The position numbers and the translations under genes are program-made. The notes below the pieces were generated by a model. That model was not told the origin of the DNA, searched no databases, and worked only from the letters and a program-made list of their open reading frames with translations. This document shows positions 1 to 10,736 of a DNA stretch of 64,000 bases, one piece after another. Each line of letters begins with the position of its first letter. Position 1 is the stretch's first letter. This DNA comes from Centropus unirufus (lineage: Eukaryota > Chordata > Aves > Cuculiformes > Centropidae), in NCBI GenBank assembly GCA_013397695.1, contig VYZI01000136.1, positions 866,488 through 930,487 of the forward strand, written 5' to 3'.

Positions 1-1749
1 CATTGAGTCATCACAGATTGTATGTAACTTTTATATAAGAGACGAGCCTGAAGTCTAGTGCCATGATTAAAGTCCATAGCCAGGGCTAATTTTCTGAAAA
101 CACAAATTCTGCTTTTATCTTTTTGACAAAAATTTAGAACTCAGTTGACCTACATGAATGCAATCCCACCACTGTTAACTGAACTTACCTGTTAGATGTA
201 GCCAGGGATCCGGCCCATTAGCCTTCCCTGAACACGAATAAGACGAATGTTTAAAAATGCAGTTGTAATTTTCTACTTGAGAACTTTCTCCAGCTGGGTG
301 CCTGGCTCTGTAGTTTTCTATTCATGACTTAAGCAGTACAAGAACTGCAAATTGATTTTATCGGGGTTTAATTAAATTTGTGCTGTGACCTGCAATGCAG
401 TGTTGTTCACACAAGTGAAATCACTGATTGCAGTGCAGCTGAGCATGGACACATGAGTTTGGGTTTTGGACCTTCCTGCAATCAATTGGGCCCAACATAT
501 GTCTTTCTAGTTTATCCAATATAGTCCTGGGGGAGTGAAAATTACTTCTCTGGCAGCCATCAGTCCATTTCAACCTGAGCATACAAGGCAGATCAAATAA
601 CACATACAGAAACCCAGACATATATCAGCCACAGACTGAGATTTTTTGAGACAAGTTCTTCAGCAGTAGGATGAACATCAACACTGCCATTCTCTGTGAC
701 TGTATCTAGTTCCCAAATGTAAAACTCAATAAGAAATCAATGGAATATTGACAAATCAAGTAATGTGAACCCTCTAGAACTGAAATTTTGATTTCGCAAC
801 GCAAGCCATTGACTCCCGTCTGTATGCAGCAGCAATTATTTTAATTACCATCACTGTAGCATAAAGAAGGCACTTTATATGCCAAAATAGAGTGCTTTAT
901 TTTTATTGAGCTGTGTATAATGGCTGCACAAAGACATGATAGGAATTCAATACAAATCACTGCAATGTGAAAGCAGCGATAAGTCTGAATTCACAACCTT
1001 AAGTCAGTGAATTCATGTTCCTCTGCTTTTTTTACACTTTCTGAATTTTGTCCACGGCACAAATGGTTATTCTTTCTTTTGGAGGAAGTTTAATTTCCAG
1101 AGGAAAAAAGATTTATAATAACTGTACTTATCCTAGAGTATAGAGGATATTTCCAGTCACCTGAGCCAATGAAGACTTGAAAAGCAAAACTGGTGCCCTC
1201 AAGCTGGTTCAATATTCTGTGGAAAACTAAAGGAGAAAGCCAAGACCAGTCTCAGTGTGCTGAAGTCCCTGAAATGTGTTGATCACTGATACTTTATGAC
1301 CAGAAATACTGTACTGTCACTGTTAAGCAGTAAACGCATGAGTGCATGGTACTCAGATAATCCTGGCTAACCAAAGGTCACTGAAAATTTTTAATGGGTG
1401 CTTTTAGTACAGACTTCAGTGCCAAAGTGGACACCAGGAGCTTTCCTAAGCATCTCTCCAGTGCTGAGGTGCAGTGGCTGGTATAAGACTGTGGATGTAT
1501 CAACATATCATTTCATTAATTTTTTCTTTTTTTAAAAAAAGGTTGTCAGGTTTGTTATAATTTATCCCCCAAATTATATTGCAGGTTTTGCAGATTTGAG
1601 TAATTATCTGGCTAACCATTCATATGGCCACTGGAGATGCTCAGGCACCTACTCTTAGGGGCATGTTTGTCTCATACCAATGCAGTAGGTAAGGCTTAAG
1701 GTAAGTAGGTATTCCTTTCCATCAGCAGAAGAGGCAATCTTTGTTATTG
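1..1749. other. Unique non-coding sequence, no gene seen
   Basis: AT-rich sequence with no recognisable repeat or gene. All open frames are below 70 codons and none resembles a known family. Two overlapping donor-like motifs (GTAGGTAAGG and AAGGTAAGTA, near 1686-1706) sit just upstream of the CR1 copy, but no acceptor-framed open segment leads into them, so I do not call an exon. Confidence 0.6.
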
Positions 1750-2574
1750 TCATCCAGAGGAACCTGGACAAGCTGAAGAAGTGGGCCTGTGTGAACATCA
1801 TGAAATTCCACAAGGCTGAGTGCAAGGTCCTACACCTAGCTTGGGACAATCCACAGTTTCAATACAGTATGGGAGGTGACATGATTGAGTGCAGCCTTGC
1901 AGAGAGGGACTTGGGGGTGCTGATTGAAAAGAATCTTGACATGAGCCAGCAACGTGTGCTTGAAGCTCAGAAAGCCAACTATATCCTGGGCTGCATGAAA
2001 AGAAATGTGGCCAGCAGGACAAGGAAGGTGATTCTCCTCCTCTACTGTGGTCTTGGGAGACCTCACCTGGAGTCCTGTGTCCAGTTCTAGAATTCCCAGC
2101 ATAAGAAGGATATGGAACTGTTGGAATGGCTCCAGAGGAGGTTTTAAAAGATGATCAGAGGAATGGAGCACCTCTGCTATGAGGACAGACTGAGAGAGTT
2201 GGAGTTGTTCAACCTGCAGAAGAGCAGGCTCTGGGAAGAATTCATAGCGGCCTTCCACAAGAAAGCTGAGGAGGGAATTTTTACAGGGGTATGTTGTGAT
2301 AGGATGGGGGAGTGGCTTTAAATTGGAAGTGAAAAGTTATAGATTAGACATTAGAAAGAAATTTTGCATGATGAGGGCATTAAAACCCCTGGCCCAGGTT
2401 GCCCAGGGAAGTTGTGGATGCTCCCTCCCTGGAGGTGTTGAAGGCCAAGTTGGATGGGGACTTGAGCAGCCTGGTCCAGGAAGAGGTGTCCCTGCCCATG
2501 GCATGGGTTTGCAACTGGAGAATCTTTAAGGTCCTTTCCAACCCAAATCATTCTGTAATTCTATGATTCTATGG
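1750..2574 (+). mobile_element. CR1 LINE, 5'-truncated, with ORF2 C-terminal remnant
   Basis: This is the longest CR1 copy in the window. It begins inside ORF2 at CATCCAGAGGAACCTGGACA and ends in AACCCAAATCATTCTGTAATTCTATGATTCTATGG, the avian CR1 3' terminus. The frame from 1791 encodes the typical C-terminal part of the CR1 ORF2 polyprotein, with blocks such as MKFHKAECKVLHL, LAERDLGVLIEKNLDMS, ANYILGCMKRNVAS and VILLLYCGLGRPHLE. It is dead. A TAG at 2088-2090 stands where CR1 copies normally read TGG, a second stop (TAA) lies at 2145-2147, and the later block GFKLEVKSYRLDIRKKF (near 2310) is in a separate open piece. CR1 copies are usually 5'-truncated by incomplete target-primed reverse transcription, and this one fits. 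The assignment is from pattern memory of the family, not a database match. Confidence 0.95.
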
Positions 2575-3533
2575 TTATATTGCAATATTGAGTACTTTGT
2601 ATAACTAGTATCAACTGTAAAGTCAAAAGATATTTTCCTGCAGAGCTTTTAGGCGCTAGTAGCCAAAGAGAATCTGAGTTGGAAGGCTGTCTATAAACTG
2701 GAAACTGGGAAGCAGGTTTATATGGTACCTCAAGCCAGCATAATGCTAAATTACCTGCTTCAATATGGACTTCATTGACCACTTTCAGGAATTTCACTTT
2801 GAAAACATTAGGTGAAATCTAGAAGACCCAGTCCAAAGTATGGTTAATCAGAGCAAAAAATTCCATTGAATGATTCACAAAAATTCTATATATTGATTAA
2901 GGAAAAAAAAGTGCAGCTCTAACTTAAAAAAAATGTTTAAAATATCCTGCGTGAGAAGTCAATAAAAACCTCAATGTTTACCCACAGACATTTCATTTAG
3001 AAGTTTTAAAGAAGCCATCATGTAATTTTGTATGAAAAGACATACAGAAATTCAAATTATGCTGGGACAAGACCTCTGATCATAGTGTGTGGGGATTTGC
3101 CATCAATTTTCAGCTAGTCCCTAAGCCCTGGCCGACATGTAATATCTTAGAGCTTAAGTGACTCTAGCTATAGAAAATAATAAATTGAAAATAATGTTTC
3201 TGACTTAGAAATTTGAAAATTCATTTATCAGTAGTTTTAAAAGATTTGTGGATCTCCACATAGAAAAGTAAAGTATTATCGTTGTCATGCTGGAATTGTC
3301 AAACCACATCCTGTACTTTCTTATTACCAAGCATAATTCGACCTTTCTTAAAAACAAAATAAAAAAATTATGTTATCTTGGTATAAATGGCTCTTCATGA
3401 GCACCTGATCACGGATTCCTGCCATTGCCTTGGTTGATTGGGTTGTGATTATGTGGAGAGTCATCCAGGGCTTATAATCATATGTCCAAAGCAGAAGGAA
3501 AAATATGTGTATACTTACACATAGCTCCATATT
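2575..3533. other. Unique AT-rich spacer between two CR1 copies
   Basis: No open frame of note, no repeat and no RNA gene seen. It has short A-runs near 2903 and 2926 and is otherwise featureless to the eye. Confidence 0.6.
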
Positions 3534-3860
3534 ACAGAATATCAGAACGGCTGGGATTGGAAGGAACTTCTTCTAGTCTAACCCTCCTGGTAAAGCAAGA
3601 TCACCTACAATAGGTTGCACAGGAACTTGTCCATATGGGTTTTGAATATTTCCAGAGATGAAGATCCCAAACCCTCCTGGAGCATCCTGTTCTGTCATCC
3701 TCACAGTAAATAAATTTTTTCTTATGTTAAGGGAGAACTTCCTGTGCTGCTATATATACCTGCCCCTTGTTCTGTATCTGGGCACCACTGAGAAGAGTCT
3801 GGCCTCAAATTACTCCATACCCCACTGCTATCTGTATTTGCAGAAATGATTACTGAATTC
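3534..3860 (-). mobile_element. CR1 LINE 3' fragment, inverted
   Basis: On the + strand the copy starts with a decayed 3' end (ACAGAATATCAGAACGGCTG, then GGGATTGGAAGGAACTTCT) and runs backwards through CR1 3'-region words: GAACTTGTCCATATGGGTTT, CCTCACAGTAAATAAATTTT and GGGCACCACTGAGAAGAGTC. The last ~45 bases are too diverged to place the truncation point exactly. The frame at 3658-3849 is an antisense shadow of the element. Confidence 0.88.
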
Positions 3861-4375
3861 CAAATATGCTCTGACTAAAGATATTTTCCACTTGTTGCAA
3901 ATTATTGGTGTTACTGTTGTGTGCTGGGAAAGGCACTCAGGCATTTTATCAGCCTTTTGTGGCAATTTTGAACCCAAAATCTGCTCAGAGACTTTGCATG
4001 TATCACCTCTGAGACTGATTTAACATCACTCATTTCCTCGATTATTAAGGCCAGGTATTAAAGTTCACTTCAAGGGAATGCCTTCTTTCCGTATTGTGCA
4101 TACTTTGGGCTGGAGTGTTCTGTTTACTTTAACAGATGTGCTTGTGTTAATGCTGCTCTTCACATTATTTGCATACTTTGGGTGATGGATTGCCCTTACA
4201 AGCTGCTGTTTCTCATTTATTCATTAAACAAGTATTAGCTGTAAGAGTTTTAAACCTATTAATGGTCTTGATGGCATTAATCTGCTGGGAAAGTGGTTTA
4301 GACAGAGTGTATAATGAATACTAACTAAACAAACTCTTCTCGTGTTCCCATATAATTTTAAGCCAGTGTTTTCTG
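3861..4375. other. Short unique spacer
   Basis: No gene, repeat or structured RNA recognised. Some 40-60 bp AT-rich blocks, such as that near 4150-4230, look non-repetitive, but nothing further can be said from the sequence alone. Confidence 0.55.
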
Positions 4376-4643
4376 TGGTGATTGCCTTCTATTCGGTACT
4401 TGTGAGACTGCATCTGGAGGGCTGTGCCTAGTTTGGGGCTGTACAGTGCAAGGAAGAAATTCTCCTACTGGAGTGAGAGTATTGGAGGCCATCGGGATGA
4501 GGGGAAAATAGTGTAGAACAGAGAACTTATGAAGAGGAGGAAAAAACATGGTTTCCTTCACTTTATAAGGAGGAGCAGAGAGTGGACTACTTGACCCACA
4601 GAGTCTCACTTAATCCAACCTAGTCTGTCATTCTGTGATTTTA
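4376..4643 (+). mobile_element. CR1 LINE fragment, strongly degraded
   Basis: Recognisable CR1 words are TTGTGAGACTGCATCTGGAG and TGTGCCTAGTTTGGGGCTG, corresponding to the ORF2 end (usual reading: ...RPHLEYCVQFWG). A decayed 3' end follows at 4614-4641 (TCCAACCTAGTCTGTCATTC then TGTGATTTTA). The middle is diverged and shortened relative to the family, so this is probably an old insertion with an internal deletion. Confidence 0.7.
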
Positions 4644-7600
4644 TTCACTATGAAAAAAACAAAAGGCCTGGGTTTTACTTCATCACATAGGCAAACATTT
4701 ACATATTCTCGTACAACTCCATCTTTATTTGTGGCAATAAAACAACCAGCTGTATGTCGGAATTTCAGTAACTTTAGTTTTCAAGTAACCAATCCCTGTG
4801 TTAGTATCCTGGTGTCCTCTTCCACCTCATATCTGCTGACCAACCACCAAAGCCTCTTCAATTTGGGGAATTAATCAAAGCAGAAGGAAGGAAAGGTTAT
4901 GCACACATATTTTATTCAAACTATACTGTTATTATAATATTCAGTTTGGCTTGGCTACCCGTAACAGTCCAGCCTTTGGTTTGCAAAGCAGCTCCAAGCA
5001 CCACAACGCTTTCTGCATGCCTACTCTTTTCTAACCCCTATAACCTCATCTCCAAGTTCCACTAGCTTTCCATTGCTTACCTCCAGCCCCTACTCACTGC
5101 CACAGAATTCCCCCCAGGAATTCTCCCCTTTCAAATTTATCTAAGCCCTGTTTCTGCTGGAAATGGAAATGCTGTTGCTACAGACACTGCAGTTCATCAA
5201 GTCCAGCTCAGCTCCACTCGCCAAGAGAGCTTAGCATGGGTTAGGAGAAGGGAATCAGGAAATAAAAGCAATATTTGTCCCATCAAATGGCTTCTCATCC
5301 ATCTCTGGAAAGTATGTGCCAGCGTTAACCTCAGTGGCTAGCAGTAGGTGTGGCACTTCAGAGAGGATTTTTGATGAGTGAATGGAAGGGTAAAGAATGA
5401 AAGAGTGAATGAGAGAGATGAGAAAAGTGAAAGGTGAAGTGTGGAGAATTTATCTGCCAGGATACAGCTTTCTACTTCTTACTTTCAGATCAGTGAATGC
5501 AGAAATACCTAAGTCAGTCTTCCTACATGAACTTGAGCTGCAGAAGAAAATAATTTTATTACACTACATGCAGTATGAAATGCTCTTTAAGAAGATCCCA
5601 GGCAGACTACTCCACTGTCATGGCCACACTCTTACTATCCTCATGTTTCTGTGCGGGTTGTTGCGTAGTACAGGTATGTCCAGATGTACTCTATGGTAAT
5701 GGTTCCAATTCAGTCCAAGGATCCCAGACACTGTAACCTGATTTCAAGATAGTTTTGCTCCTCCAAAAACGTTCTTTTTAACTTTATGGTAGATTATAAC
5801 AGAAAGGAATTTTTTTTAAAATGGAAGCACAGCTTCAGAACAGGCATTTGAAAGAAGTGGACTGACACTGAGAATTCAGATCAATAAGGAGCTCTACAGA
5901 GAACAACAGACACGAAAAAGAAATTCGTCTCTGTTCTGCTGCAGGTCAAGTGGGTAAAGTATTGATTGTTTTTCTCGGCACAGTATGATCTAAGAGTGAA
6001 TTATATTAGGTTACAGAATGCAGTGGCTTGTGCCTCTCTTTGGATGGCGTGCACTTTCCATCAGGCTATGGAATAATAGTAGGAAAATGGGTAATGACAA
6101 CTAAAAAATGAAATAAAATAAAATATCAGCAATGGAAACATGCCTAGTAACAAATGTCACTTCTCCAGAGTGTTGCTCATCCATCTGAGAAACATCCCCC
6201 TCCAGAACTAATCCTGCAATTACATGAATCTTTGCTTAACTAAACACAAAATGTCTTTTTGCTGAATCCAAAGTCAATGAGCGTAGCATAGAATTCCTGA
6301 ACTTATACATTCAGCAAAGAGAAAGTGAAGCAACTCGGCCAAGTGAAATAATCTTTTGATGAATACATTCAGCAAACAATAGGCTTCTGCATAGTGTTTA
6401 CCATCAGCCTCAGGGGTACATGCTCTATGGGGCTGAAGCTTCAGGTTGCATCATTAAGATAAAATAAACTTAGCCGTGGCTTCTTACAACCACTGTCTTC
6501 TTTAATGTTTAAATACTAAGGGGAATAGACAAACTGCTAAGAAGCTGCTGCCTCTTTGAAGCCCTCCTAATGCCAGGAGGTCCCAAAAGACTGAAGAGAA
6601 AGACCTGCAGGTGGGAAAAAAATGAAATATGTAATTTAACCCATGAGGAGGTAGATCACAGAGAAGAAGCAAGCGTGTAGTGTCAGATATAAACCACTCA
6701 TTTTTTTCATGACAATCACTACTGCATTTTAAAATATTCCCTAAAAACACAAGCTACATATTTTTTCAGCATTACATAAAGAAATAATGTCTCTTGTTTA
6801 TTTTCTTTTACCTACAAAAGTCAGTTCTGTTATAACTATGAAACACTAATCCCATTCCTCCCCAAGGTTTGTAGCATGTGATTTCAATTTTCCATTGGAA
6901 AAAAATGGAAAAATATTTACCCCAAAAGGATAGATTTGCATTTCTAAAATGTTCCTTAAAATGTCACAAGCCATAAAACAGGTGCAAACTCCTTGTGTAT
7001 GAAACGGGGAAAAAGAACCTAAAAGGTCATCTGTTCCTTTTGTTTGTGGAAATTTCATGGGAAGATGAAGTAGTCTATGAATGAAATGTATGGACAACCA
7101 TCCTTAAAACCGGAGCCAAATCTATTCTCCTGGTAGCATCCTCTAGCTAGAGTTGTAACACCCCATCTCCTTGGTTTCTTTCTAGGTGTAAATTTTTTTG
7201 CTTCATTGTATTCAGATTCAAGCAGAAAGGCTTCACTTTGTGTGTCTTTTGTTTGCTCTTCAAGGCTCCTCCTGAGCAGGTCAGATCTCAAGCTGCGGCA
7301 GAGACTGTCTCTTATGTCTGAAAAAATATCCTTTATGGACTCTCCACCTTGAACATGATATATTTGCCCTCCATTACTGACCCTATCAGTGCTTGTTGGA
7401 AGATCTGTGTACTTTTCCTGGGTTTTTTTGCCTTTTCTGAAGTTCTGCTACCAGCATCTCTTATCATGGGCAGAAGTACAAACTAGGATTTAAGAGGGCT
7501 CTTCCACCTTGAATGTTTATGATCTTTTTAGTGCTCTTTAACAGAGTTGATCTTTAAAACCTCCTTCATATAGTTGTTACAGCCAGCCAGGGGTAATAAT

Positions 7601-10600
7601 TTCTAATCAAGGAAGATTAGCATATGAAATGGGATATCAAGGTTTTATAAGGCACTCGCTCTGTATTAGCACATCAGAAATACTTTTTGGGTCCACTCAG
7701 AAACTGATCATGGAATTTTTGCAGAGCTGGCTGAAAGATCAGGAAGATCATTTCTTAGTCTTTGACTCAAGGACAGCCTCTATAAAAATCTGATTAACTG
7801 GAAATTGGGAAATTTTAATGCTCTAAGTCTGACATATGTTACTAGTCTCTAATACCTCCAATGAGAATTATTGAGAACCCCCTTTCCTTAGCAGGTCCTG
7901 CAACAACTACCTCTGTAAACACAGTGGTATGCTACTTCACTCAACCTGAACCAATTTTAGAAAGGCAGTTGTCTTACAAAGAACACCTCAATCTAGTGTA
8001 TATGATAAATGTTATAGTTAAGTCCTATCCATCATGTGGAGTTCTGATATAGGGTCATTGTAAAAGCACACTCTCCACTTTTTTCTCTCTCCAGCTGCAA
8101 GCTATGATCAATGGAAAGATTTATAGACTTATTTCTTCAATTATATGGGAGGAAAGTTCAGAGTTGTGAGTTTTGAATGTGAAATTTCCTATACACTAAG
8201 GAAACCAGTCTGGTGTATTTTCCTGATGTGAGAAAGAGTAAGAAGTAATCTTTCTTTTTCGCACTTATTTATTACTCTATGGATATATTTGAGATAATGC
8301 CTGAAATAATCATGCCTGGAGAGACTCAAAGACTTTGTGAAAATGGGCAAAAACTTGTTTCACCTGTGTTTCTGCAAGTTGTCCAGTATTCATTCAGATT
8401 ACACTGTTTGACTCCCTCCCAAAGCTAGCTAGGACAACTAAATCCAGCAATCTTGAACACATCGATTCCTTGTTCACTGCGTTCTGAAAAAACTACTTTT
8501 ATTTTATTTTTTAGACTAATTAACAGAAAATATGATGCTTCTGAGAAGTTTCACTCAGAGAGGCTGTTAGAAGAGACAGGTAAAATGCCACTTGTCTATA
8601 AGCCTGCTGTAAGAAAAAAAAAAAAAAAGGAGTGTTTTCAGATTATATATATATGTGGAAGCCTCAACATTAGCATGAATATTTCCTGTAGCAGTTAAAG
8701 ATTATAACATACGCTGAAGGAGTGGTAATTTGGGGTAAGAACATTAAACTCTGTTGATCAATAATAACAACTTCCCATCATCTATTGCCTAAGCATAGAA
8801 ATTTACTCTTCCTTCAGTTAAAACCTTCTTGAGTTTGATCTCAGTTTAATATATAGATTCAGCCACAAGAGCCTGCTTTTTTGATTTATAGGAGACTAAA
8901 AGTGGTCCTCTAATTTTAGCCACAACCAGAAAGATCTGTCATATTAAAATGAGCAGGTGAACTTAGTTTATTGCAGACTTTCTATAGCGCAGCCAAGCTT
9001 TTAGTGCTGTTTTCCTTTTTCATTTCCTATCTGCAAAAAATCTGTCAGGTGAGCTTGACCTCAAGTTTAATTGCCATACACACAACATGCACATTGCTTT
9101 TATCACAGTTTAATTTAAAGTAGTTGGGTATTAAATTCCTGTGGAAATCTGAGACATGCCTCATAAAATGTCATGAAATACCTTTCATACCCAAATGCCA
9201 GTTATTATCTAATTATCTAAGATGATAGCCTCTTCCCAAAGGGATTCTGCAACGAAATATAGCCATGAAGCTGGAAAAGGTTCTTTAACAGACAAACATT
9301 TCTTTTAAATACAACCATTAAAGTGGTAGTTTCCTAACTTTTCCTATACTAAGTTACTGGCAATTGTATAGTCTTTTAAAGTCATCTTGGCAACTATGGA
9401 ATTATCTTTCCTGAAATATTAATAATTTAGTAACTGAGGAATTATTTTTATTTTTATAATACTTAGCAATATTTTCTTTGTTAAATTTTTACAACTCCAT
9501 AGCTTATCCCAAGTCTCTACGTAAATCATAATACTCAGATTTCATTAGTTATTTTTACCAAGAATTTATTCTAATTATTCTGATTTTTAGAACACTATTT
9601 CCACCTATTTCTGTTCCCAACCTTCTTCTTACCCAAATGGATCTCAGGACAGAGGCTTGCAGCAGTTTCAAGTAGGTAGCTGGAACATCTAAGGAAAACA
9701 TACGGAGGAAGTAATGAGGTTTGGGAGTTGTACAAATTTCATCACATTTAACTTCATCCTTAAGACTAAAGTTTTACCGATTCATTTGGGTTCTATTTTG
9801 TGTTCCAGAATTAGGCCAATACAGTCTTTCAGCACATCCTTCAGATCATCCCTCACACAAATCCCTCTTTTTCATTTCTCCACCTGAAGCTCAACGTAAG
9901 ATAAAGCTTAAAAGAGAATAAAACATTTTAAAATTCCAGGAGCTTATTTTGAGCTGGTTTATCTGTTATTTCTCGGTGACAAACTGCTTGGAGAAGTTCA
10001 GGAACTCCTCTGCTGAGTTCTGCGCAAGCACCATGTGCTACCAATTCAGTGCAATTATCTACACCCTGAAGACTGATACAGCTGTCTGTTTTGATCCCAG
10101 CAGTGATGATGATTAAAATCTTGGAGTCAATTAATATTTTACTATCAATTTCAACATAGCTTGGATCAGGTCTTGTTCGTTCCTGAACAAAGTGAGTAAT
10201 TTAATGAAAGCAGCCTTGTGCAAAGATATTGGGACAGGTGGAGAATGCAAGGAAAAAGAGCAAAAGAGAGAGGAGGGAAATCACCTCTTATTTAGTAAGG
10301 TTGAAAGATAAAATTTTGAAACAATTGCTCTCCTGAGGTATGTACTTAAATACATTGCAGCTGAAAAAAAACATCGCTGGACTACACTACGACCACTGCT
10401 GAGTGCTTGTCATGTTTGATGAACTCATCTCCAAAATGTCCTCAACAACAAGCCTAACAGCATTTGGAAAGAATCGGCCTCCATGTCACCTCTTAATTTT
10501 TTCCTAGAAGTTAGCCTTTCTCCTTCAGTTTTTACTGTTCGGAATCACTCTTTCTAATACCACCAGCATATGAGATGGTCCTATTGGTAAAAAGTAGTCT

Positions 10601-10627
10601 ATGACAGGGTCATTGTAGTAGACTTCT
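4644..10627. other. 6-kb CR1-free unique region with two exon-like segments
   Basis: No repeat family is recognised across this span. It holds a pyrimidine-rich stretch at about 4985-5145, an exon-like open segment at 5489-5673 and another at 8515-8579 (see findings). There is a 14-bp direct repeat ATACATTCAGCAAA at 6305-6318 and 6363-6376, and an A15 run at 8614-8628. A more GC-rich block at about 9950-10130 is unlike its AT-rich surroundings. Open frames are all below 100 codons and none matches a family I know. Confidence 0.5.
8614..8628. repeat. Poly-A run (A15)
   Basis: Uninterrupted run of A. No CR1 or other retroposon body lies immediately upstream, so it is not clearly a retroposon tail. 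Confidence 0.9.
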
Positions 10628-10736
10628 GAATCACGGAATCACCTAGGTTGGAAAAGACCTTTAAGATCATCAAGTTCAACCTCAAACCCAACACTGCCAA
10701 GCCCACCCTTAAACCATGTCTATAAGCACCACATTA
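10628..10736 (-). mobile_element. CR1 LINE 3' fragment, inverted, short
   Basis: Reads GAATCACGGAATCACCTAGG, TTGGAAAAGACCTTTAAGAT, CATCAAGTTCAACC and ACACTGCCAAGCCCACC, then ACCATGTCTATAAGCACCAC. This matches the inverted 3' end of the CR1 subfamily whose forward form reads GGACTTGATGATCTTAAAGG then TCTTTTCCAACC. About 110 bp remain and no coding part is retained. Confidence 0.9.

Noticed and set aside
4985..5145. Pyrimidine-rich stretch as an ORF or promoter
   Set aside because: No CpG enrichment, no core promoter motif and no open frame of note.
6305..6376. 14-bp direct repeat ATACATTCAGCAAA as target-site duplication of an insertion
   Set aside because: The 44 bp between the copies resembles no mobile element and has no tail or terminal repeats.
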